Shown here: positions 12,648 to 25,955 of the stretch, one piece after another
How the letters are laid out: every line of letters begins with the position of its first letter
Numbering within the stretch: the stretch's first letter is position 1
Assembly: GCA_039111635.1 (NCBI GenBank)
Contig: JBCAQO010000011.1
Location: 1,612,001-1,676,000, forward strand
Length of the DNA stretch: 64,000 nucleotides
Reading direction: 5' to 3'
Origin: Heterobasidion occidentale
Lineage: Eukaryota > Basidiomycota > Agaricomycetes > Russulales > Bondarzewiaceae
Notes under the pieces: generated by a model
What the model saw: the letters and a program-made list of their open reading frames with translations, nothing else
Database searches by the model: none
What the model was told of the DNA's origin: nothing
Translations under genes and position numbers: made by a program

Positions 12648-15600
12648 ATGGCGAGATTCTCCTACGTCAATCATGACGATCTCTCCTACCTTTCGAACCA
12701 TATATTTTTGCCACCAAAGTTACCTCAGAAAGATGACATCAAGCAACTGCATGTCGTTGCGTTATCTCGCTTGGCTGGCGATATCGCCAAGGAATACAGA
12801 GATCGGTTAGATGCCACTAAACGTCGTTGCTGGGATCCCATTGTCAGGATGCTCGAACGCATGTATCGATTCACGGATCTACCAAACCTGGAGAGATTAA
12901 AGGAGGACTTTGCATTGATGGTAGTTGATGGTAAGCTCATGTTTGGACTGCGTTGTTGAACCAGGAGCTTATCAACCAGTCATGCAGACATTCTTGCACT
13001 GTACGTTCGAGCACAGAATGCTGCGATCATCGTTCGGAAGTACTCCGAAAAGACTGTGTTCGAGATCTTCGAAGTTTCACCGGCGGCTGCGATGGTCATG
13101 GGGACGGAAGGGAAGCTGATTTGCTCCTATCCCGGGCCTGCAGTGGAAATTGCAAACGATGTATTCAATGATGGGGGATTCCAAGAGGAGCTTGCGTCGT
13201 TCATTGTGCAGATGGACGTCGACAACTTGGATTCGGCGCCCACGACAACGAAGGCGGGTTCAAAGGTCGTCGAAGAGCGCGACACCCAGGACCCGCGATA
13301 TATTTCCCAGCTTCTCGTCGGAATCTTGCGTGGGATGGGGCAGGGAGCGACAGTGCGTCGCATCAGCAAGATGATTGCCGACGATGTCCTCTGGAAGGAT
13401 GCATACAAACCTTGGCGGAGGTCTGGTCTGTGGCTCATCATCCGTGTCGCAATCCAAACTTCACTCGAGGACATCAACGACTATAAATCGTTCATTCTTT
13501 TTTTCCATTCGCGGCTTCTTCATCTATGCCTTGGATTCGACTTCAGCAGCGACCTGATTTTCTGTATGAGAGCCAAGACGAGCCGCCGAGCCTACAAGCT
13601 GGGATCTGCTGCACCTGATTTTGTCTGAAGGAAGTACAGGCAACGGGGGGCGCTGCCGAGGCCATATTACAGGGCCGATGGACTGCCATCCAGCGCGCGC
13701 AAGAGCATTCTTCATTTTGGGCTCACGAGACTCTTGACGTCGTCAACGACACTGTTCTTTCGCTGCGAAATTCTCGCGAATATCTGTCTCAAGCTTTAAA
13801 TCCTGATCCCCATCGAATGGCCTCCACAGAGTTTAAGCCATCCCAGGCTCCTCGACTGCGAGGCCTTAGCGATTTTCGACCCTTGGAGGGTACTGGGCTT
13901 TTAAAAATGCTCAACGATGATCCGTACGTTGCTCTGGCGGACTTCGAAGAATTTGTAGACATCCATCTAGATGCGTGGCTGTCTCGAAACATCGACCATG
14001 CTTCCACGGGTACTACATTGGCCTCGTGCCTTACACAATATTTCGAGTTTGCTATGCAGCACTACTCCTCGAGCCCCGAAGATCTGTCTTTGATGATCCT
14101 GACTATCATGGAACTATGGGTTGCCATCGACAAGATAGCTATGGTGCATTGCCCACTCCTACGGGAATACTCGCCAGAGATCCCCACGACATTCATCGAG
14201 CCACTGCTTCTACGTCATTCTCGTCCGTTGCGGCGATCAGCAGCCGTAGAGACATACCTGCGTAGCCGTCACAAGCGCGTCACTGTCAACCAATCGATCT
14301 TCTCGGATAAGGTGGACAGGAAGACCTTCTCTGTTCGTTTCTTTGCACAATCATTAGACCTCCAGTCCCTCAAAGCACAAATCGAGAATCATGCAACAGA
14401 GCAACGGAAGAAAAAGCGTGAAGAGCTTGCTTTACACAATGCTTTGCATACACAACGTACCACAACGGCCTCATCGATGAGTCACACATATACTGTCAAT
14501 AATACACACCGTCCGAAGAAGTGTCCGAAATGCAAATTGGAGAAATTGGCGAAAGCTATGACTATTGCAGTGCATGAATGGCCGCTTCCGGATACAGAGT
14601 TGCTCGCAGAAGCGGTAACTTTCGAATTGGATTGCCCAGATATTTTCCAGTTTTGGAGGTCTTCAACGTTTCGAATCCTTCGTGATCTTGGCTTATCGAA
14701 TCGTGTTACGGGAGCATCTCCTCACGTCATCCTGGGTATGTATCCTGGCCTTACCCAATGGGCCAACCGATCTGTCCGAATCACACTCGCATCATCAACA
14801 AAATCATTCTCGCAATCTCATTACAAGACTACATCCATTCCTGCCAGCGAATCTTCCATCTGTGTCAACAACGGTCTACAATTCAGGCTTTACGATCAAT
14901 CTCGGGGTGCTTGGGCTGCTGGGCCTTTCTCTGACTCTAACATTTCCCAGTATTGTACTTTGAAGCTCCCCTTGGAAGGACCGTATCAAGGCTTACAGTA
15001 TGCCGTCGAAGGGACAGTTCATACAACCAATAAAGTCTTAGCTGATCAGACTAACTGCCCGAAGGCGCTTAGCCTTCACGAGCACATCGCCTTCGCTAGC
15101 TTGCGCAGCGGGCCTCTGCTACAGTGGATGAATATTGCTCGAGAGATTGTGTCTAATTCGCTGAATTTCAATCGTGAAGAGGTTCATTCCCTGTTGACTC
15201 AAGCTGCGTGGCAAATAGGACCTTTATCCCAAGATGGAGAACGCCGGGGATGGCACGAGGACCTTGCAAACAAAGAATTCGGGCTCGTGCTGCTCAATGG
15301 ACTGGAGAGCCTCTTGACGAGTATTGAATCAAATTGGCTCGGAGGTGTCACAGCGAGAACCATCAGTATGTCTCTGATTTCGTTGATTATCACTGTTCTC
15401 ACCGAATATCCCAAGTATTCCTTGCCAATCGCCTCTTGGCTTCCGCGAGTGACCCAGATATCCATCAGAAATCTTACATGCTATTGCGTCGGGCCCGCGC
15501 TATCACTGCTCAATGGACGCGCCAGCTGGCTTCGAAACTCCAAGATAGTCGTGAAGAGAACGAAGTTCTCGAATTACAACTGAGTACATGTGCCATGGCA

Positions 15601-18600
15601 GCAACTTGTCGAGCGACATTTCACGTGGATCCTCATCATCTCCGTATCTGCTTGAATCTGCAGATGATACTGCCATCGCGCTTGAATGCGCGATCATCAT
15701 TCACGACACACACCCTTTGGCACTGCAAGCTGCCCCCCAGATTTACTCAAGCTGCTCTATCGTGATCGACGACTGTCGCATTATCTTGAGCGTTTCTTGA
15801 CGCAGCGTGTTCGACAGGATCGGCGAGGAATGGACAACGCAATTCTTTCTCTATGGACTGCATATATACCTGGATCTACTGATTGGCTGAAGCTGTCTAC
15901 GCCGAACTCTCGATGGTTAGAGACTCAGACTACGACAAAGTATGCGAGTAACACGCCACAAACCGTACATCTCAACTTGCTTGAAGGGAGACTCCTGGTC
16001 GACGGAAAGCCATTGGGCCGCCTTCCTCGTGGCATTGTTCAGCATCCCATATATCCGTATCTTTGGTCAAGTAGGTACCTTCGATCAAAAACTGTTGAGT
16101 CCTTCCATTGATGTATTTTCGCAGAAAATTCTGGATGTAGTTCCTTCCGATATGCCAGGGATGGAGTATGCAAGTCGTGCCTCTGTTTTTGAACACCAGG
16201 CGAGCCTTAATAGTTTCCCGAGTGTTCGGAATCTAAACCAGTTTGCAGGTCTACTTTGTCCTGCACGCATCTGAGAATCGCCTTGTTATTCGAGCCAAGC
16301 GGGAAAATAGCGAAGATATTCTGGAGCTTATTCCACATACAAGGCTGTTCGGAGATCTACCGACATTGCTGGTTGAGGGTCACGCTCACTGGTTCAATCT
16401 CCGAACTGGTGATCTTGAATTGAGACCCCTCGACAGCCTGTGGACCTCATCCCCTACGAACTGGCATATCCGATTCTCAACTGACAGTTCAACAATGATA
16501 TATGGTGAATCGTCCGTGTTGCTTGTCGACATGTACAGCCCCACATTCGACATGGTCTCTAAACGCCTGCAGCCGCTCGAGTCAGCGAAATTTCTCACCA
16601 TAACGTATGAGATGAACACGACAGCCTCTCCGTACGACTTCCACGGCTGGGACTTTCATTCAGCTTAACATCGGAAGGGGAACTCGAGTCTCAAAACCTT
16701 CCCGGTATGATTATCGATAATAATCAGTCCTGCGGGACGATGTTCGGCCTCCAAAACATACTTGTTTTAAGAGAACAAGGCAGCAATCCCGATCGGATAT
16801 CCCAATCTCGACGTGTGCTCATCCCACAAGGTGAAATCAACGTTGCGTTCCAGGGAAACCATCCGGTTATCACCATCGATACAGGAACTTCGAATCACGT
16901 ATTGTATCACCAATACAAGGTTGACAGTCATCTCGGTTATCTTGCAGGCAACGTGAATCTAGCTAGCAAGTTATTCAAGATCTACCTTCACGCAATCAGC
17001 AGCCACTGTCTCCCAGACCCTTTGACAGGACGTACCGGAACGGAAGAATCACTGCAGGAATTGTGTTCGTCTGGCTGTCTATCTTTTCAGAGGTTCAGTT
17101 CTGTTGAGGCAAACCTGTTAGAACTAATCAGCTCGTTGACACCTAGCAGATCGTTCTATCCTCGTCATCTCAAGGTCATGCAAACAGTCAATTGGTCCAA
17201 CCTTCCATCTCTCTCTCAGCACAGAGGATTTCATTCTGCTGCACATCTGATATCCGATTATGCAGAAAAACTGCACATATTCCAGACTTCAAATGTTGCT
17301 TTCGCAATGAGTGTTAGCGATGACCAGCGACATGGGTTCTTACAGGACCGTGCTGCACAACGGAGTTTGTGCTATTATTCTGCCGACAGTTCGACGCGCT
17401 TCACATCATTTATTTCTAACGATTCTTACTACCCTTCCCGGTCAGATATTGTCGCTACAAGTGGAACCAAGGACGAATCAGCCGTGTTCAGTACTTCACG
17501 GATGGTCGTGATGTGGTCATTCGCCACCTCGCTCAAACCATACAGCTCCAAGCTACTTTCATCTCTGGGATCTGGGTCAGTTGCTTCTCAATCGAAAAAT
17601 CTATTAAATTTATCCTACAACCGGAGCTGGTTACGCCCGAACTTCGCCGATGCTTGGATTTCATTATACAATCTCTGTCGCAAGCGCACAGATTCTCGCA
17701 GGAAGCAGTACAAGTTAGCATTCAGTCTTCCTGCGATGACCTATGGCTCACCCCTCCTTCGAGAATTTGTTCCTATCCTAATAGCATTTGCGACTACTCC
17801 TGCTCTGTGTCACATAGATCCCCCCTCGTATGCATCTTATGATCTTTCGGACGAGTTCAAACCTAGCCGAGCCATAGTTCTCAAGAAAATCATGCCCGCT
17901 GCTCTCTCGCTGGAGGATAGTCCATCGGCTCATCTTTCGGCTGGATGGAAAGAGATCCCGAAAGCTTATGTCGGCGACGTCGTAGCCATCACAATTCGCA
18001 GGTTTCATCTCTGGCCGAATCCCTTGTCAATGATCTGATGGAACAATGGCCTTGCGATGATCCTCAACTGCCACCCGGTAATGGTGCATACCGCAGCTGG
18101 TTCAAAATTTCAGCCTGCATGGCCGGGATCCGTCAACTATTCCACTCCTGCTTTAAGAATCGGCAACTCCGCCTCCATATTGAACGAGTCGAAGAGATTA
18201 TTTTGGCTGGCCGGACAAGCCCATCTGCAGCAGACGTAGCGGTGTACACGTTTAGCCCCTGTCGTCAGCACCAAAGAGTGTCCCCTGATGCCTTCGTTAC
18301 CATTCATGGACTCCTTGACCGTATACTTGCGCCAGATGTGGAACCCCTACCGAGCATGTTTTGGGGAGCCTCGCAGGCGTCTGGACAACCCGATAACATT
18401 GCGTATCCTAGCAATTTGCAGAAGCTCATCGCCATATTTCGAAGTGATCGGGGTGATAAACTTCATCAGCACTATGGGCGAGAGTTAGAGAATAGCTTAA
18501 AGGATCTCCGTGGGCAATCTTCTGTGGATTTTCCTAGTTCAATTCCTTCCGCGACACTACAAGAGCTTTTGCAATATCGCGATCAATGCGGTCGCCGTGT

Positions 18601-21600
18601 GGGAGTCATATTTCGTATGATCTTTCAGTCTTTGTCACCGTCGCACTCGATACCAAGCGAGCGAATCCTACATAGGGCAGGACTTTGGCCAGTCATCACA
18701 CCTCGCTCAATCTTGAGCATGCTTGCGTTTCCGCATCGGGACAAGCTCAATAGTCGATGGAAAGCAGCGATCACCACCTTCGCTCAGGCAATCATTGAAT
18801 ACCAACGTTCTCAACGTCTAGTTCATTTTGCTTTGGCTATGGCAGTTGATGCATTCTACAAAGAATCGGCGAATACTCTGTTTGATCAGCAAAATGCATT
18901 GTACTATCCTGACTGGTTGCTTATCCAGGTGCGTACTTACTTCTCGTCAATGAGTCACCAATAACTCAAGTCCCCATTTCAATTTTCAGATCGAAGGTGA
19001 CTTTCTCATCCGACCAATCCAGGCTCTCGTAGCCAAGGAAATGATGCTGCCTTCCTCGAGCAAAAGCACTGTCCTCCAGCTGAATATGGGAGAAGGAAAG
19101 TCGTCTGTGATTGTGCCAATAGTCGCAGCCGCGCTAGCAGACACAGGGGCCCTGGTTCGCGTTGTCGTCCTGAAACCGCTAGCAAACCAGATGTTCAATC
19201 TTCTTCTCGAGCGATTGTGCGGTCTTGTTAATCGTCGCGTCTACTGTATGCCGTTCTCACGGGATGTCAAGATGGGAAGTCACGAAGTTCAACTGTTCTC
19301 GACCCTATACGAGCAGTGTCTTCGGGAGGGTGGAGTACTAGTTGTGCAGCCAGAGCACATCTTATCATTCAAATTGATGGGAGTCGATTGTCAACTTCGT
19401 TCAAAAGCTCCGGACCACCGCAAACTGGCGCCTAAGGTTAGACAATTTCAGACTTGGCTGAGTGATGTAGCGCGGGATATACTCGATGAGAGCGATGAAA
19501 TCCTCCATGTCCGGTACCAGCTTGTGTACACGATCGGAGGTCAAAGGCCCCTCGAGGATCACCCTAATCGCTGGACGAGTATTCAACAAATTTTCTCCTT
19601 GATACAAAAGTACGCGTACAATTTACAGCAGCAATTTCCTGGAGAAGTAGAACTCGTGCGGAATTCTTCGGCTGCAAGTTTTCCTATCATTCGAATTTTG
19701 GGTGACAATGCCGCAAATGCTCTCACTTCATGGATCGCGGAGGCTGTCATCTCTCGGGGATTTTCTACTTTGACATTCGCGTTGCTGCCTCAGACCGTTC
19801 GTGAAGCCGCTCTTCGCTTTATCACTGAGAAATCTTGTCAAGCTCAGGATGATTGCATGCTTCGAAGCTACTGCCGTGGCGTGTCCTGGAAAGGCCTTCT
19901 ATTATTGCGCGGTCTGCTGGCTCATGGGATTATTATCCATGTGCTCAAGCAGAAGCGCTGGAGGGTCGATTATGGACTAGATCCAGATCGTTCCATGTTA
20001 GCTGTGCCCTACCGTGCAAAGGTGCGCCAAGAAAGTCACCTGAACTGTGCAGTCGATGTCTCATATTTGATTTACCAACAGGATACACCAAGTATCAGAT
20101 CAGAGTTCGGCCATCCTGATGTTGCTGTGGCCTTGACATGTCTCAGCTACTACTACGGTGGTTTGACCAAAGCACAACTGCATCAGTGCTTTGATCTTCT
20201 TTTCAAACTTGACAATCCGACTTTGGAGTACGAAGAATGGATTCATCACGATCAAGATATTCCTATGGCTCTCCGCCAGGTAGATGGCATTAACACTCAA
20301 GACGGAGAGCAGTTCAGATGTTTTCTACTACCTCTGTTTCACAAGAATCACGCCGTCATTGACTTTTTTCTCTCTCAAATCGTCTTCCCGAAAGAAGCAA
20401 AAGAATTTCCGCAGAAAATGACGACATCCGGGTGGGACCTTGTAGAGTCGAAGAAGTATGTTACTACAGGATTTAGCGGAACGAACGACAGCCGATACCT
20501 CCTACCAATCTCCATCGCGCAGCGAGATCCTACTGGACAACTCAGCACAAATGCCCGGGTGCTGATGCATCTCTTACGGCCGGAAAATGGTCACTATATT
20601 TGTACCGAAGGTGACTCGGGTCGTATGTCAACCAGAGGCTTCCTGGAGCGTTTGGTAGTCGAGGATAGAGATATCCGGGTGCTATTGGACGTTGGAGCAC
20701 AGATGCTAGAGCTCCAGAACGACGAGTTGGCTAAAAACTGGCTATCGCTGAGACCAGATGTTCCCGCAGCCATATTCTTCAATGACCAAGACGACCTGGT
20801 CGTCGTCACCCAGGATGGCTCACTCGAATCATTCATCTCATCACCCTTCAACATGCAATTGGACAAGTGCCTCGTATATCTGGATGACGCTCATACGAGG
20901 GGAACGGACCTCAAACTACCATCTGGTTCCCGCGCTGCCGTAACATTGGGCCCAAAGGTCACGAAGGATCGTCTCATACAAGGTGAGCACCGCCTATCGC
21001 CTAATTTTGCTTCTCCCTTTTGGGGCTTATCCCAGTCATCGAAGGCTGCATGCGGATGCGCAAAATCGGAAACGGACACTCAGTCATGTTCTGCGCACCT
21101 CTCGAAGTTGACATGCGCATCCGCGCAGTCGCCGGTCTAGGTCCGACTGACAGAATCAGGGTTCGCGACATCTTGCTCTGGACTATGGTGGAAACATGTG
21201 ACGAGATACAAAGGTATATTCCTCATTGGACACAGCAAGGCCTTGACCACCAGGACCGAATGGCTGCGAATATTAGATTCTCGACGTCTGGGGATATTGA
21301 GACGCTTAGGTCTGCCTGGTGCCAACCGGAGGCTCGCAGTTTGGAGGAGATGTATGGATTCTCTCCGACGGACAAGTCATCCGAAATATACCACATCACT
21401 TCGAAATTTCCTGCTTTACGCGAGCGCTTGGAGTTCCTTGGGGTTTCATCGATATCGGACACGAGCATGGAGGAAGAACAAGAACGGGAAGTCAGCCATG
21501 AGCTCGAGAGGGAGCAGCAAGTTCAAAGACCGCCAGTTGCGATGGCCGCCACTCACAGACTGCATCGGGATGTCGTCGCTTTCATCAAAACCGGTGTCAT

Positions 21601-22300
21601 ACCCAATGGTTCCACAGAGTTCTGTTCTCTTTCGCAGCTCTTAGGCATCACTGGTTCAAGGGTTCGACCTTGTCTTTCACAACTGATGGCAACCAGAGAC
21701 TTCCTGACCACGATTGAGTCATCGACGAGAAAATCAACACTCTTCGAACTTTCAGAATACTTACGCCCAGTGAACTGGATCGTGTCTAGCACTCGAAGTG
21801 GTGCAATGGTCTTTGTCGTCTTGAGTCCATACGAGGTCCAACTTCTACTTCCGGATATTCGCCGGAGTACCGTCGTCCACCTTCATCAGTACACACCTCG
21901 CGTCACCAAAGCGATGAAAGAATTTGCGGACCTCCGATTTTATTGCATCCCTTCTCTTCCAGATACTTGGACTCCGCCGCCGCCTGTCATCAGATCGATG
22001 TTGAACATGGTGGCAGGGCAATTATACTTGGACAGCTATGAAGCGTACACACAGTTTTGCGCACTACTGGGTGTCTACACGAAAAAGCCGGTAGGAGAGA
22101 GTGAGATCCAGAGCGATGGATTCATCAAGCCAAAAGATCGTCGTGGCATGATGTTGGACGTCTGCCTGTTCGAGGAGAGTCCAGTGATGCGAATGAAAGA
22201 GCTCGTGGGATTAAGGAGGAAGGGAATGGAGTATCGTACCACCCACATAGGTAAAATCCTGAACGCGCGATTGCTGTCGAAAGAGGATTTTGCGTCATAG
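12648..22300 (+). CDS. Giant DUF6606/DUF3638/DUF3645 ATPase-like protein
   Basis: The start at 12648 gives MARFSYVNHDDLSYLSNHIF, the DUF6606 N-terminus, followed by LPPKLPQKDD. After an intron (12931-12989) DUF6606 continues with ILALYVRAQNAAIIVRK. The middle has CPKCKLEK, LTGRTGTEE and NFADAWISLYNLCRK. The DUF3638 part begins after the intron at 18928-18990 with a P-loop, LQLNMGEGKSSVIVPI (near 19080), and an acidic Walker-B-like DESDE (near 19490). DUF3645 follows with GFSGTNDSRYLLPISIA (near 20470). The end is KILNARLLSKEDFAS. Such proteins (about 3000 residues) are often auto-labelled ubiquitinyl hydrolase, but the visible motifs suggest a SecA/helicase-like ATPase, and no biochemical role is established to my knowledge. 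In the middle the conserved reading changes frame without a plausible intron near 13624, 15642, 15735, 16055 and 16628, each repaired by one extra base. So this copy may be a pseudogene, or the sequence has errors. X, Y and Z follow on the same strand. Confidence 0.85.
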
Positions 22301-23618
22301 GTTCCTGTGGCACGGTGAGTTGAATCAGTGTCCACTTTTATCTAGATCTCATACTGATCATGGATAGCATGCCGACGTAGATCTCAGTCAAATTAGTGTA
22401 GCTCACGAGTAGAGGCTCTCTTCATCATTGGTGCACAGATGACGCACACGGATCTATCTCATAATAGTCAATATTGTTTCAGGATCGGCGGATATGGGGC
22501 GTGCATCACTGACTTATTCTAAGCCTGTTAGAATCAAGCTTGCTCATGAGACCAATTGTTAGAATGACTGAGAAACGGACCATGCCTGCAGTTTCACTTA
22601 TAGCCAGATCATTTGGCTGATGGCATATCACCTCAACTCGCCATATCTCCTGCTTCATCACATCAGCACTTGTAGAAAGTCATCGTACTACTTGTTTTAG
22701 ATGAGTGATCCCTGTGGTGCATGATATTTTACGCTACCAGCGTTCGGATTAAGTCTTGAAGCCAGCTTTTAGGTCAGCGTTTGGGTATACGTCGATGCGA
22801 TAGATACTCGCATGTCTACCTTCTTTGTTCGCGGAGATGCGGCGTCTTGAACGTCTCAGGCCCTTGATAATGTCATAAATGCATTTTTGAGAATGCTCGC
22901 TAAAGTTTATGAAGATCGCGTCAAGAACTATTCTGGAGCTCTTGGGCTCTCACAGTCATTCTGAGCGCGATAACAATAAGGGTGTCAGCTGAATATGTCA
23001 CAGATAGCAATTGAAGTCGACATACTACTGGTGCAGTGGTGCGTGAAACACACGCTGAGTATGCAAGGTCCAGCACGCACTGTGTATTATTAGCATACTC
23101 GGACACATGTATAGGCACTGAGGCTGATCGTGCACGTTCAAAGATGTGAGAAAAGAAAATGCACGCGGGAAGCTATACCGCACTCACCGAAACAAAAGGG
23201 AACTCGCAAACTTAGAGTACCCATGACCTCAATAAGAACCTATTCTGCGAGGGTCAACACATGAGCAGTCTATTGCGAAGCTGAGTACGAGTCTTGGACG
23301 TCGATATGATCAGGCGGCTCGTATTGCGCCAGTATATGCGTGGGACAAGGCAGAACAATGAGTCTATTCGGAAACAGTCAGAATGGCCATAGACGCACAG
23401 CAAGAGGTATGTGCAAAATTTGGAGGGTAGAAACCTGTGGAATATGAGGCCGCTACGAAGAAAACAAGAAATTGTTGCAACTGGAGTGATAGTTCCGAAT
23501 CGGATCATGACACAGTGGGAAATGTCACGTGATGGCTTCAGCGCGACCATGAACCGCTCCAAGAGAGAGGGAGTCCTTCGTCTCTTTTTTGTGGCGACGA
23601 GAACGTATCGTCTTTTTT
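22301..23618. other. Intergenic between DUF3638 gene and X
   Basis: About 1.3 kb without a supported gene, duplicated in arm B at 60620-61940. A partly similar stretch (by eye about 85%) occurs at 49495-49780 behind the DUF3638 fragment, so the 3' flank of this gene was duplicated with it. Confidence 0.5.
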
Positions 23619-25712
23619 ATGTCAGCTATTCCTCCAGAGAACAATGCGCGCTATCAGTCAAGCTTGACGGAACTATGCATCAGCAGCGGGATCAATACTA
23701 TCAATCCGTACTTGCTTTTTCCCTCATTCGTCAAGATCAGTGATCACACTCTTATATTTTCTTATGGTAGATATTGGCACTATGTCGATGATGTTGATAA
23801 ATTGGACGCCACAATCAAAGCAACCTGCTCCGCTCAACTCAAATTTATTGAAGAGTTCAAAGTTCATTGGGCATCATCTACGGATCCTCATTCGCTGAGC
23901 ATACCACAGGAGTGGATAGTGAGTGACAACGTGGTCCAAAATAGCGATAGAGAACAATGACACTGTATCAAAAGCTGGAGAAGAAGCCAACGATATGGAA
24001 TTTGCAAGAATGGATGCAGTCGGCTGCCTTGATGACTTGGCTGCGCGACGTCAAGAAAAACTGGCTCACGCCAAGTGAAGTTGAATCTAGGCACAATAGT
24101 CTTTCATTGTTTGCTCCTGATTTTCTCCTCCGCTCACCCCGCTGTGCCGTTCCACGATATCAAGGCGATCCACCCTTCTCACTTAATCCTTTTTACTCTT
24201 TACCTTTCTTTATGGAGGTGGTCACGTATCCGGGAGACGAAGACAATGCTACCCTTGCAATTCCAGGCATTTTCTTGATTACTCCAGGCTGCAATATGGT
24301 CTCGTGAGTCGTTGAATTTGGGTCATGGCGGTGTTTGACTGACTGTCTATAGTAAGCTTGAATCAGATTTCCCTCCGCCGCTCCGACAATCCAACCAGGG
24401 CTTACCTGGAGGGTTCGGGCTTTTGATGAAGCCTTTCATCTCATTTCCTAGTGTTGATGAAATGAAGGCAAACCTCCTTCAGCCGGTACTTCTTGTCGGA
24501 ATGAAAGGGCCCTCTCCATGGCCTTCGCCTTCAGGATCACTACCTTCGGTAACTCCGTCGATGTCCCTGGATGATAAAATTCACGACCTATCGCAGGTTT
24601 TGCAACCCAATCTGGCTGCACATCTTGTGAATTGGCACCTACGTTGCCAACAAGATGTTCAAGCACTTTTTTCTCTCCCGGGCATCTCTTCATCCTGCCT
24701 GCCACCATGGTTCATGTTATTCGGAATATTATACGATGCGGATGGTCTCATCATCGTCGCTCACATTCCATATGCTCTGATGCTTCATCCGCCTCAATGG
24801 CATCGGGTCAGACCGCACAGTATGCATATCTCTCGTGCATAATCAATCACATTCCAATGACTGGTGCTGCTCGACCTTCCTCACTATCTGTGGATAGAGA
24901 GTCTCCCGTTTTCAGTAATTTTAGGGCAGCATTGGCACTCCTGGCACTTCAGAGACATGCTTTCATGATAACTGCGCTGGGAAAAGGTTTCTTGGCCCAC
25001 TTCTGTCATTAATTTATTCCAGGATGCCGACTTTGACGACGGATCCGATACCGATGATCCAGGAGAAAGCCGTAGTATAGGTGAGAACATTCCAGGCGAG
25101 GACAATATTGATGAAAGCAACCAGCGTCATCACGATTACAATGGCGACAACGATGGCGAGGACAAAGGGCACGTAGATGACGAGAACGGCGCCGTCAGCG
25201 ACAAAGATGGCGAGGACAAAGGGCACATGAATGACGAGAACGACGCCTGCAGCAACATCGAGGAGAATGACGGAGGTGATCCAAAGAGCGAAGCGCACTC
25301 ACATGGAGGACATCGTGCAGAGAACAACAAGAGTGATGACCCAGCCGGAAATCTCGAATACGGCGCCGACAATGGAAATAGTGACGACGAAGACGATGAA
25401 GAAGTCGGCAGTTCTAACGACCCGGTGCATGGCGTTATGGGGCGTCGAGGAACTCAGGTGGGTCTAGTTGCAAGGGTGTCACAGCGGGAGCGAATGAAAA
25501 TCGCGATTCCGCAATGGTTAAACAAGGTGTGTCTTTCGTCTGCCGGATGTGACAAGGCGCTGATTATTCATTACACAGCAGACTTCACCATAGTAAAGAG
25601 GGTGGACTGCATTCTGTACTTGTATGTACCATTCATGAGAGAGATCTATGGAAAACAAGAAATCGTTCGCACGGGCTCTTGGACGTCTCCAGAAAGATCC
25701 GACTGCAAATGA
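23619..25712 (+). CDS. X gene, arm A copy, frameshifted
   Basis: Family not recognised. The start at 23619 reads MSAIPPENNARYQSSLTELC. After introns come SLFAPDFLLRSP and YPGDEDNATLAIPGIF. Then GLPGGFGLLM, LSQVLQPNLAAHLVNWHLRC, PPWFMLFGILYDADGLIIVA and FRAALALLALQRHAF form the domain shared with Y and Z. A long Asp/Glu/Asn/Gly tail (about 25020-25420) follows, with a 54-base direct repeat (25152 and 25206), then a conserved end, VSQRERMKIAIPQWLNKV. Against arm B this copy lacks one C near 24772 and a TG near 24978, so its frame breaks in the shared domain. Either it is a pseudogene or these are consensus errors. It lies 1.3 kb behind the DUF3638 gene and about 240 bases before Y. Confidence 0.7.
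25152..25259 (+). repeat. 54-bp tandem repeat in the X acidic tail
   Basis: Two 54-base units start at 25152 and 25206 (GATGGCGAGGACAAAGGGCA in both) and encode DGEDKGH followed by an acidic stretch. The period is a multiple of three, so the frame is kept. The same repeat occurs in arm B near 58976-59083. Confidence 0.8.
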
Positions 25713-25955
25713 TGACACTCTGATGTCTATCGGAAGTTCAGAACCAGGAATCTATAGTCCACAATTCTCGTGCATCGCCTGGGACATCGACAGTGTATTA
25801 GGGGCGACGGACGGAATGAGAGCGGGGAAGAACGGGGAAGCGTGACACGAAAGCAGCCGACTCTGTGACAGGAGAAGCGTTACTGAGTGGGGAACGTTTA
25901 CGAGATATCAAATGAAATCCGGAACCAGGAATCGAGTGTTTCTTTGAAACTCATC

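Noticed and set aside
12648..22300. Naming the giant gene a ubiquitin hydrolase
   Set aside because: This label is common in automatic annotation of the family, but I see no cysteine-protease motif in the readable exons. The P-loop and DESDE motifs point to an ATPase instead.
22301..23618. Possible mobile element in the duplicated 1.3-kb intergenic region
   Set aside because: No terminal inverted repeats, target duplications, transposase or reverse transcriptase frame found. Duplication is explained by the large repeat itself.
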